From: Nemania diffusa
Lineage: Eukaryota > Ascomycota > Sordariomycetes > Xylariales > Xylariaceae
DNA length: 64,000 bases
Direction: 5' to 3'
NCBI GenBank assembly: GCA_038501195.1
Contig: JBBPUQ010000001.1
Location: 5,642,001-5,706,000, forward strand
The notes below the pieces were generated by a model. The model did no database searches and was not told the DNA's origin. It saw nothing but the letters and a program-made list of their open reading frames with translations. This document shows positions 55,095 through 64,000 of the stretch, piece after piece (position 1 is the first letter of the stretch; every line of letters starts with the position of its first letter). Made by a program: the position numbers and the translations under genes.

Positions 55095-58000
55095 ATGGCA
55101 TCCGAAAAAGTCACGGGGCCTGGCCAGGCGACCGCATCTCCCCAGGCCAGTCACCACGACGACGAGGTGGATTCAGTAATCGAACAAAGCTTAGCTAGCA
55201 CTCAAAATGACGGCGAAGCTGTCGAGAACCTTCCGGAACGGTTGAATGCGATGGAAAAGAAAATGAAGAGGATCGATGATTTCTTCGGGTTTCAGCCGCT
55301 GGCAATGAAGTCAGAAGAGGAAGTTAGCGACTCTAGCTCAGATGAGTCAGATGATTCCATCGACATGGAATTTTTGTTCAATACGTCCAAATTCATGCGG
55401 GAGACACTGGTGGCTCATCAGCGCCTCCAGGACCACCAAATGAAGCTCAAGAGGGAAAGGAAGATAGCTAAAAAGGCAGCGAAGAGAGACCAGGCTCCTC
55501 TGCCTGAGAACGACGCTGAACATCAAATCTGCACAGCAGCGTTTCTAAAGGGCGAACCCGCCACTGTTGCCTGGGTAGACTGGGGCCTCTTTATCGCTGA
55601 CACGGGAGAGTCGGAAAAGTTTTACATGACACCGATCCAAGTCCCCATCGGCGAACCAGACCAGCACTTTATAGCGTCTTCGCAGCTCTACTCGCACGTG
55701 ATAAAAGGCCAAAACTCAACAATAAGAGATAAGTTCGGCGGTACAGGCATTGGCGACTCGAAACAGGCGCCGCTCCCTGAGAGAATTAAGATCTGCTCGA
55801 TCGCTCTTAGGTCGGTCTGTATCAAACATTTTGGGTTACCCCGTGTTGTTCGTAGCCACATTACAGTCCTTCGTCCGTTTAAATTGATCATCTACCACGA
55901 GAAGGTGCTGAGAGAGAGTCTGGAACAATTAGAGAGGCGATTCAAAAATTGGAATGGCAAGGGAACTGTGAAAAAGGAAGATGATGATATTACTACCGAA
56001 AACGGATCTAAAAAGACCAATGATGGAGATATGGGCGAGGGAGTGAGAAACTCCGTTGTGGCTCTCCTCCACCTGCGCTGTCTGATAACCTTTCTCGATA
56101 CCGAGATTAAACCTAGGATCCAACACATTGAGAGCGACCACTGCCGCAAGATACTCTTCTCCGACCTATGGCATCTTTTCAAGCCGGGGAACGAGGTTAT
56201 TGATCAGACCGAGAAGCAGGCATACCGTATTATCCGCGTTCAGACTCCACCGCATAGAATTGAGGAACCCTGGCAACGGTGGTCCCGTAATAAGTCTGGC
56301 GACGAGCAAGAGAAGGAAGACATAATGCCAATGACGGTCCACTGCGTCTATATTGACTTCGACGGCAAGAACTTAGGCCCAGTGTCTGTGAAGTTCAGTA
56401 TTACGTCATTCGGGGGGCTCAAGGATATCAAGTCGCTACCCATCTACCCGCTGCGGTTTTCTAAGGATACCAACCTGCGCAATAATCTTGTGACGAGAGG
56501 TAAGATGTTGCTTAATGTTGCAACTTTCAAATCCATGTACTATAAGGGCTTCACACTCGACACGCGCGACGAAATAGATAGCCAGGTTGTTGTCGACTTT
56601 AGTGAAGCGCTTTCTGATGGGGACCGCAAACAATGGGCGCCCAATATAGGGTCATTATGGACCTTCAATGATGATGATGGAAAGTACATCGGCCCAGGTT
56701 GCAGTGGTCCTTGTTGTGCGAGTTACATTTATATTTATGGTGGTGCTAACATAGACCTGGAGTTAACCAATAACTTTCTGAGAAAGTTGATGCCCTCTGC
56801 CTCATTCCGGGCCCCGTCATTGATGTTCTCCCCCCGTCTAGTGGAGGACGCTATGCCTGGTACGGAAACCGAGCCAACAGAAGATGAGTTGGCTGTTATG
56901 ACATATAGAGCATTCGCCTTCGTGCTACGGAGCCGCAAATGGGGTAAGTTTATGTAGCAAAGACTTGGAAGGATATTCACATTCATAACAAGCTTTTATG
57001 ATAATTTATGGTACCTTCATCCTTTACAGCATATCTGGCCTCCTTGTTTACACCTACACTTTTTCCTATACTGTATCTTGTTTCTAACTGGAGGCTTCTC
57101 ATCCTGTGGTTTGCTTTCAAGTCAATTTGATATTTATCATCTCTTTGTCCACGCAGCACACTTCTCTCTCTAACAAAAGTCAAAGCCCAGCTCGATCTCA
57201 CCTTCTTAAAATACGAAGACACCGATGCTCGGAACTCAACTCTTAGTGCTTTTGATCGGCTCGAGCTTCCTGAGGGCCACCGCCAAATGGTCAAATCGCT
57301 GGTCACGCAACACTTCCGTAACCGACATGCCATGTTTGCAAAATACGACCAAAGCGATTTGGTGAGAGGAAAGGGTGAGCTTAATACTACCCAATTCCCT
57401 ATTCTCTCTACTTACCTGCATTGTGCTCCTTAGGCAAGGGTCTTATTATACTTCTACATGGAGCTCCTGGCGTCGGGAAAACTACAACGGCAGGTTCGTA
57501 CTTTTATAAAATTAACTATGGGAGGTTAAATACTAAGGTTTAGATAGAGGGCGTGGCAGAACTTTTCAAAAAGCCACTGTTTCAAATTACTTGCGGTAAC
57601 TTAACTGACTCAACGCCCTTAATGACGCTTAGAGACTTACTGCCCTGTAGGTGACCTCGGGACGACTGCTCGGGACGTAGAGCAGGAGCTGGAGAAAAAT
57701 TTTGCCCTAGCAAGCCGGTGGGGATGTATTTTACTCCTCGACGAGGCTGATGTTTTCTTATCTGCTCGTGAACGTAAGGATTTTGAACGAAATGGTTTAG
57801 TCTCAGGTAAGCGTCATAGTGCAAAATTCCCGCAACACCGACTGACATAATCATTATGAAAGTGTTCCTCCGCGTATTAGAGTACTACTCGGGCATTTTA
57901 TTCCTCACTACCAACCGTATCGGCGACTTCGACGAGGCCTTTGCTTCTCGTATCCATATGAGCCTTCACTACCCTGAGCTTGACGAGCATAAGACCAAAA

Positions 58001-59028
58001 GGGTCTTCAAGCTCAACCTCGATCTCATCCAAGAACGTTTCGATAGGCAAGGGCGCAAGATAATTTACGACGCGTCCTCGATTGAGGATTTCGCCGAGCA
58101 GCACTTCCGTGACCACCAATACAGTCGGTGGAATGGGCGACAGATCCGCAACGCGTGCCAGACCGCTCTAGCGCTAGCCGAGTTCGATGCGTATGGTGGC
58201 AATATACAGAGTGAGGAAGATACGGAGATCACCGTAGCCCTGCAACTCAAGCACTTCCGCCTCGTCCAGACGGCCTACCTCGACTTCGGCCATTATCTCG
58301 GTGACATCCGCGGCACCCAGGGTGACCGCCGCGCCATAGATTACGGCCTTCGCGCTAAGTCCAACACGCCCTACCAGACTACCCCCAACCGCTTCTCGAT
58401 GGCCGCTACGCGAGAGAGTCATTACTCGGGTTCGTTATCTGCCGAGCGCGATAGCAACTATACTCATAACTACCCTCCCCAACGCGGTCAGAGAGGCGAT
58501 CCGCTGCGGCCCTTGATAAACCAGGGTCGATATGGCGGTGGTGGTGGTAGCGATTACGGAGCAGGTGGAAGCTCAAACATGGGGGACCAGATGCATGAGC
58601 AATATGATTCGCAGCAGGGACAGATGGGGCCGGGTGGCAGATACGGCGGCTACGATAGTTCTCGCGATTATGGCTACATGCACCCAGGGAACCAACAGGG
58701 CCAGATGGACTCGAGAGTTTACCAGCAATCTAACCAGCAGGGCCAGAACTGGGGATCTGCCAACCCTGGTATGAATCAAGGATACCCGCCTACCGGGCCG
58801 TCCCAGCATGCACAGGGATATGGACAGAACCTCAGGGGGCAAAATCCTCAGGAACAGCAGCATCAGGGACAACCGCAATACAGTCACGGCAACGTACAGC
58901 ACGGTGGCGGCATGCAGAGTCAGCAGATGCCTGGTTCGGACTTTACTGGACAGAATCAATTTTCTCAAGTCGGACCAGGTAGTGGACTTGAAGGTGCTGG
59001 CGCTGGGTCAAGTGGCTTGGTAAACTAA
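55095..59028 (+). CDS. AAA ATPase with DUF7025-like N-terminus and Gln/Gly-rich tail
   Basis: Six exons (55095-56943, 57180-57374, 57434-57493, 57548-57595, 57651-57806, 57863-59028) sum to 1157 aa. The first 616 residues contain an acidic Ser/Asp-rich segment and a coiled-coil region. A DUF7025-like domain follows (LRPFKLIIYHEKVLRE, FSDLWHLFKPGNEV, CVYIDFDGK). The AAA domain has Walker A GAPGVGKTTTAE (about 691), Walker B CILLLDEADVFL (about 743), sensor 1 FLTTNR and Arg finger FASRIH. After the AAA lid, residues about 960-1157 are Gln/Gly/Asn/Tyr/Ser-rich with no fold, prion-like in composition. Fungal AAA proteins with DUF7025 are common but uncharacterised. The first intron (236 nt) is long; its acceptor AAAAG was chosen because it keeps frame and gives KAQLDLTFLK. 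Confidence 0.9.
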
Positions 59029-60036
59029 CAACTACCATGGAAGTTAATAGAGTGATCAAGGGCAAAGATCGGTCATTGCATGTGAAGAGAGGACTGCTCA
59101 CTACACTTTCATTTACGGCTAGATTAGAAATAGTTCGGGAGCTGGTTGCTTGTAGGGGGTTGGAAACATGGTTGTTCGCAACAGACATAACGGAGGTGCA
59201 GGATAGGGAGGAAAGTTATAGGTAACTAAGTGTGTTGGTTAAAGGTTTAGCTTTTCCTTCTTTATGAATGGTTTTGCGAAAGTTTGTACGTAGTGCACGT
59301 AGTGCTTAAGCTGACATAGATTAGTACGAGATCAAGAAGATTCAGGCGGACTATCTAGAAACAACTCGAATAAAACTTACCCTCGTTACATTTATATGCC
59401 TTTCGTGCATAGCTCACCATCCATATACCCAGCAGTAGCTCTACTCTGAGGACACATGACTTACGAAGTATTAATATCTAGTATGTTGCTGCATATCCGA
59501 AACTATTTTGGCCATATTATTCATTCGAGGGTATTACTTCGTCTTTCACATGTTGGTGCTACATGGGTCCCTAATGATATCCAAATAACGGTTTCAATGA
59601 CCCTTTAAGAGGATGCCTTTAGTCGAGCAATTTTAATAACAGAAATATAATTGAATAGCTGCGCCGGATTTAAACATGCTACATATTATCTAGATACCCC
59701 CGTCTTCGGAGATAGGACATAAGACGCCAGCAGTATGCCACGGAACTCGAAGTCCAGTCACGCCTTTTCCGACGTTTCCACTATGTATGTCTCGCCTCCT
59801 AATGAGTAATCTAGAAGTCGTTATAGTAAATGCGTTGCCTTTGTGTCATTGTATTTGACTCAGCATATACATATTATGACGTACAGTGAACTACGCAGCA
59901 GACGTCATCGGTGCGGAAAAACAATCTACCGGGCTCATAAACTAGCTTATAAAAGGAGTGAGACATGAGACAGCCCCTGTGAGATACAATTTGGTACGTG
60001 AAGAATAAGGAACTAGTTCACATCACACCCACAGGC
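59029..60036. other. Intergenic region
   Basis: 3' flank of the AAA gene and promoter of the SDR. No supported gene. Confidence 0.5.
59948..59954 (+). promoter_or_regulatory. TATA box of the SDR gene
   Basis: TATAAAA about 85 nt upstream of the SDR start codon. Confidence 0.5.
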
Positions 60037-60921
60037 ATGGACTTCCAGTGTGCTCTAATCACCGGAGGCGGAGGTGGCATCGGCAAGGCACTGGCGCAAC
60101 ATTTCATCTCACAGGGCAAGAAAGTCATTATTGCGGGCCGAACCGAGGCCAACCTGCAGACGACCTGCAAGGAAATCGGGGCTGCGGCGTATTACGTTCT
60201 CGACACCGGCGCTGTGTCCGAGATCCCGGCCTTCGTCCGGAAATTAACCTCCGAACATCCAGACCTCGACTGCCTTGTTAACAATGCAGGCGTGCAGCGA
60301 CCTCTGAGCGTCACAACTATGACGCCGGAGGATTTTCTGCAGAAGGCCGATGAGGAAATCAATATCAATACACGTGGACGTGAGTTTTTTTTATTATCAA
60401 CACGTATCGCGTTAAAATAAAAGCTGAATATGTCCTAGCGATGCACCTCGCGCTTCACCTTCTGAGCCACTTCAGAGGCAGGCCGCATGCTTTGATCATC
60501 AATGTGTCTTCGGTACTAGGACTCTCTCCCTTCTCACTTGTCAATCCAGTGTATAATGGGACGAAGGCCTGGCTCCACTTCTGGAGCATCAACCTCAGGT
60601 ATGAAGAGACTACTAGATATATAAGGGTATGCATGTGCTAACTAGTGATTCTTCCTTAGGGCTCAGTTGGAGGGCACAAATATTAAAGTCGTTGAGATTG
60701 TGCCGCCAACCGTCGCGACAGACTTGCATCAGGAGCGGGAGGATCCGGATGACAATAAGAAAGCTAGTAATCCTAATACGCTGAGCGTAGACGAGTTCAT
60801 CTCTGAGATAAGTGAGCCACTTGCGAACGGTGATGAGACGATTGGCGCGGGTATGGGTGTGAGTCTTGTGGACCAGTGGGATAAATCCATGGGTAGCATC
60901 TTCAGGAAGTTGAGGAAGTAG
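60037..60921 (+). CDS. Short-chain dehydrogenase/reductase
   Basis: NAD(P)-dependent oxidoreductase of the classical SDR fold. Exons 60037-60379, 60439-60598 and 60660-60921 give 254 aa. I used the ATG at 60037 (MDFQCALITGG); an upstream in-frame stretch lacks an ATG. The cofactor motif is TGGGGGIG (residues 9-16) and NNAG follows in LVNNAGVQRP. The catalytic Ser is in NVSSVLG and the Tyr/Lys pair in YNGTK. Exon 1 ends at NTRG and exon 2 starts at PMHLALHL, which restores the usual helix. The C-terminus (GVSLVDQWDKSMG) resembles DltE-type SDRs. Substrate unknown. A TATA box lies close upstream. Confidence 0.92.
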
Positions 60922-62683
60922 AGATATTACTTCTAGAGGGTTTTTTAATAATTCTACGAGCTGAATCAGTGAGATAAAATAATCGGTGTAGAGGCTCGAT
61001 TGCGCGTGTAGCAACCCATGAGGGGTCATATTAATGGATATACAGTACGAAATTCAAAGAGTTGTATATAAGGTTGCTAATAATAGATAACAGTATGTTG
61101 TCTATAATTTGTATACGGTCTGGCTTTCGGTATCGTTATTATACATGTAATCTGGGGGCCATGTTCAAGTTAGCAAGACTTACCGCCTTTTGGTTGTATA
61201 CATAGTAGATCACAACACTAATTTGAGCTCTTGTATTGCCCACTCAGAAATAGTCCGAGGGCAAATATTTCGACATGCTCAAAGTATTACAGCGCGCTAT
61301 GTAATAAACTAATATTATCCCTTCTCGCAATTTAAAATAGCTCCGGATCTCCTCGTATTTTCGACAAATCGAGTTTATAGGTTTGATGTGAAAGTAAACT
61401 GAGATAACTGAACAACGGTAGCTAGAAGTTGCAAGAAAACTCCGGATCGTAATTACAAGTAAACATAGATAGCTGGTGGTCTCTATCTATTTCCTCAAAT
61501 ACGGGTATCTAGTATCGCTCATTTCATTCTAAAATCAAGTACGCTCCCAATATTTTCGGTAGGTAAGCAAGGGCGGTCACGCGTAACTGGCCTTTACACT
61601 TGACTTTCTAAATGACTAGCTCGAAGTCTACCAGCATCATGCATCTCTTGCTTGTGAGTTAATTTCGACCTTGAGACCTGTATATACTCACTTTTCACCA
61701 AATTTAGATGCTATCCGGTTGTATTTACCAACAAATTGTGAGTTGTCTCATTCTTTTCCCAGGTTCAGCTTGCCCAAATGACCTTAGTTAGAGTAGTACC
61801 CACTCTATTAAGATCGGAAGCGCGCGGAAGCGGCTGTGTCGGCACAAAGTGGGACTAGTAGGTGGAGTTACATTGTGTTTCCATTTTAAGAACAAAGAAG
61901 TGCTGCGAGTGGTCGATTTCTCCGCCGGCAAGCGCATTTGCCGGCTCTTCAGCAAACCAAATTGATCTGCGCGTGTGGCTGTGCACCGACGCCTGCCCAT
62001 GCAGCCTATGCAATGTTGTAATATGTCATTCCGTCCCATGTCCTGGGACTGTCCTGGGGATGCGCTGTCACCTCACGTCCGGTGCAGCGTTCTTTTTGCA
62101 TCCATTTCCCAGAGTCAGAGTGGGACGCGCATGTGCAATCTAGGCAAGCTGCCTCCCAGATGATCCCTACCGTCCCGTATTAGCCCTGGGATGGGTGACA
62201 CTGGTTCGTCGGATGTCAGTATATCCCGTCCAAGACACGCTGACATGCTGGGTGATGCCAGTCCAGCCACCACAAGGCTGCAGAGGGATTTTCATTGTTT
62301 ATCCTGTCGGTACACCGTTGCTGACTCCCAAGTGGCTATCTCCAATCTATTTTGGCATCGGCTGCTATGAAGCCGAACAGACACACTACGTGTTTGCATC
62401 TCTACCGCGTTGTCTTTGATGTATGCCATACACTGCCACTCTAGATAGAAATGATGTATTATATCACTGCATTTTTCATCGCCGTCGGCATCATATAAAG
62501 GTTGAGGTTAGGATCTACGAAACATCAGTTCATTACCACCACACCACTCTCCATCATCCGGTACTCTCACATCCAACACATCACGCATCTTCCTGATCGC
62601 ATCTCATCTCGCCGCCTATAACCTAGCCATCTTGCGATCAAACAATCTATTCATCTCATAACCTACCAAACACAGCAATCAAG
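60922..62683. other. Long intergenic region
   Basis: About 1.75 kb. The stretch 61790-62420 is GC-richer than the rest and has frames on both strands, none with recognisable features. The right end is the promoter of the secreted protein, with a TATA box. Confidence 0.45.
62494..62500 (+). promoter_or_regulatory. TATA box of the small secreted protein gene
   Basis: TATAAAG about 185 nt upstream of the start codon; the 5' leader between them is C/A-rich, typical of highly expressed fungal genes. Confidence 0.5.
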
Positions 62684-63217
62684 ATGCAGTACTCTCTTAC
62701 CGCCGTTCTTCCCGCCGTCCTAGCCTGCTTCTTCCCCCTCACCCAGGCTCTGCCTTCGGGCCTAGCATCGCGGGCCAGCATCCAGCAAATTGCCGACGCG
62801 CAGAACGAATGGGAACACGACACGGGCTCAGTCTCTCAGTTCCTGTCCGCTCTGCCGGGCTTTCTAGGACAAGCCTTTGAGATCACGGCGTCAGCCCAGG
62901 CCGCCCTCATCGCTGAGACGGACGAGTTAACCCACAAACAAGTCCTGGACGCCGCGTTCGGGTCCGACCCGCGCATCGTCGCCGCCAATAACATCCTCGT
63001 CACCCAAGGCAAATTCCAGTTCGTCGTGGACTCACTTACGAACCTCCAGAACAACGGCGCGAGCTTGTCGTCGGAGGAAATCACCCAGTTGCTCCAGTCG
63101 ACAAACGCTGTCCGCTGTGGATTTGTTCTCCCCGCCATCGATGTATACTTCAGAGTCGCCGCAGAGAAGCTGAACAACGGCGGCACCTTGGTCGCTGTAC
63201 GGCCTAACAACTGCTGA
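62684..63217 (+). CDS. Small secreted protein of unknown function
   Basis: 177 aa, single exon, starting at the ATG at 62684 after a CA-rich leader. The signal peptide is about residues 1-22 (hydrophobic core ending TQALPSG). The mature protein is mostly alpha-helical and Ala/Leu/Gln-rich (ASAQAALIAETDELTHK region) and holds only two cysteines: RCGF near the C-terminal third and the very last residue. They could form one disulfide. I do not recognise a named Pfam domain. The pattern (ELTHKQVLD, ILVTQGKFQFVVD, LPAIDVYF) fits a widespread uncharacterised ascomycete secreted family as far as I recall. GC-rich third positions suggest good expression. No function assigned. Confidence 0.85.
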   Translation: MQYSLTAVLPAVLACFFPLTQALPSGLASRASIQQIADAQNEWEHDTGSVSQFLSALPGFLGQAFEITASAQAALIAETDELTHKQVLDAAFGSDPRIVAANNILVTQGKFQFVVDSLTNLQNNGASLSSEEITQLLQSTNAVRCGFVLPAIDVYFRVAAEKLNNGGTLVAVRPNNC

Positions 63218-64000
63218 TTCGGGCAGTCTTATGCGACGAGTAGTGATGGGTCACTCAGGGCCAGCAGGGGAGGAAAGGCTAGATTATTACTTTCACAAGT
63301 ATGAGGATGACTATTAGATCTAATGAACTCGATCTGGGTGTTGTGGAGGAACTTCTTGGCCACTTTTGGCACCGTATTATCGGCTAGGGAATTTGAAACG
63401 TCTAGAAGGGCATTCGGAGGCGTTAATCTAGTAGGACTTAATCATTAGTCAATACAAACCAATCTCAAGCATTTTTTGCGCCAGCGTACTCGGTGATTTT
63501 CGCCTAATCACATATTCAAAGCTCTGGTCGCATCATCTTACTATCATTATTCCCATCCTAATTCCTTCAATTCTTCATCGGGGAGGGCTGAGTTCCGCTA
63601 CATCGTGGAAAGGATGACCGCGCAAGTTGCTTACACTAATCATGACAGGCATTACGAATGATCAGCCTCGGTTAGGGGAGATCCCGCTGAAAGAGCAGAC
63701 GAAAGCCTCATTTACGCGTTCGGCACTAACGGATAGCGCGGTCGCAGCAGTCATATCATGAACCGAAGACTGCGCCGTAAGAAGGAAATTGGCGTTTGGG
63801 ACGGAGTTAGTATGCATACGAGTTTTCGCGCTCGCTCTGCTAGGTGAACGGAGGAGCCTGCAACTTCTGCTTTGGTCATGGGCTTGGACCTAGATTTAGT
63901 TGTGCGGGAGCATCCAACTTATCAAGACGACCGCTAGAGCTGGCACGAAAACGTGTAATAGGAAGGATCGCGAAATCACGCGCGATTTTGAATCTACTCC
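63218..64000. other. Intergenic region to the right edge
   Basis: 3' flank of the secreted-protein gene and unassigned sequence. No supported gene. Confidence 0.5.

Noticed and set aside
61862..62419. Cys-rich plus-strand frames in GC-richer DNA
   Set aside because: Cysteines have no pattern, no signal peptide and no TATA-leader arrangement like the real secreted gene next to it.

Overview
The window looks like nuclear DNA of a filamentous ascomycete, most likely a Sordariomycete. Genes have several short GT-AG introns (about 48-100 nt, many with CTAAC or ACTAAT branch sites). Typical fungal families are present: HET, Clr5, LysM, class II hydrophobin, an AAA ATPase with a DUF7025-like N-terminus, a fungal STAND-like protein and an Ecm33-like protein. 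I rebuilt exon structures by hand. For each intact multi-exon gene where I give a length, the summed exon lengths are a multiple of three and the joined protein keeps its family motifs.

Layout. 1-5300: 3' part of a succinate-semialdehyde dehydrogenase, a small Cys/His-rich hypothetical protein, then AT-rich DNA holding a tandem CX2C (zinc-knuckle-like) protein. 5380-8870: a cytochrome P450 and an FAD monooxygenase facing each other, a plausible small oxidative or detoxification pair. 8871-11691: gene-poor, partly very AT-rich DNA, probably decayed transposon sequence. 11692-16232: a 1292-aa HET protein with a long coiled-coil N-terminus and a hexapeptide-repeat tail, convergent with a class II hydrophobin. 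18630-25290: a housekeeping block with RPT5 (26S proteasome ATPase), divergent MIX23 (mitochondrial intermembrane space), and NAA15 (NatA auxiliary subunit). 26388-37918, mostly minus strand: a small membrane protein, an Ecm33-like membrane glycoprotein, a nitronate monooxygenase, tRNA-Arg(CCG), mitochondrial-type phosphopantetheinyl transferase and a multi-spanning membrane protein. 39578-44250: a possibly frameshifted Ser/Arg-rich ORF, a Clr5-domain gene with unresolved splicing, and cysteine dioxygenase. 46304-59028: a HIRAN-SNF2-RING helicase (HLTF/Rad5 type), a two-LysM secreted protein, a STAND-like protein without a canonical P-loop, and an AAA ATPase with a Gln/Gly-rich tail. 60037-63217: a short-chain dehydrogenase and a small secreted protein.

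Together: housekeeping genes (proteasome, N-terminal acetylation, mitochondrial import-type protein, carrier-protein activation, tRNA) are mixed with accessory genes linked to self/non-self recognition (HET, STAND-like), surface and host interaction (hydrophobin, LysM, Ecm33-like, small secreted protein) and oxidative metabolism (P450, FMO, NMO, SDR). I see no complete secondary-metabolite cluster (no PKS, NRPS or terpene synthase), no intact transposase and no CRISPR. The best candidates for new biology are the HET protein's architecture, the P-loop-less STAND-like protein, the tandem CX2C protein and the AAA ATPase with its low-complexity tail. These are inferences from reading the sequence; no searches were run.
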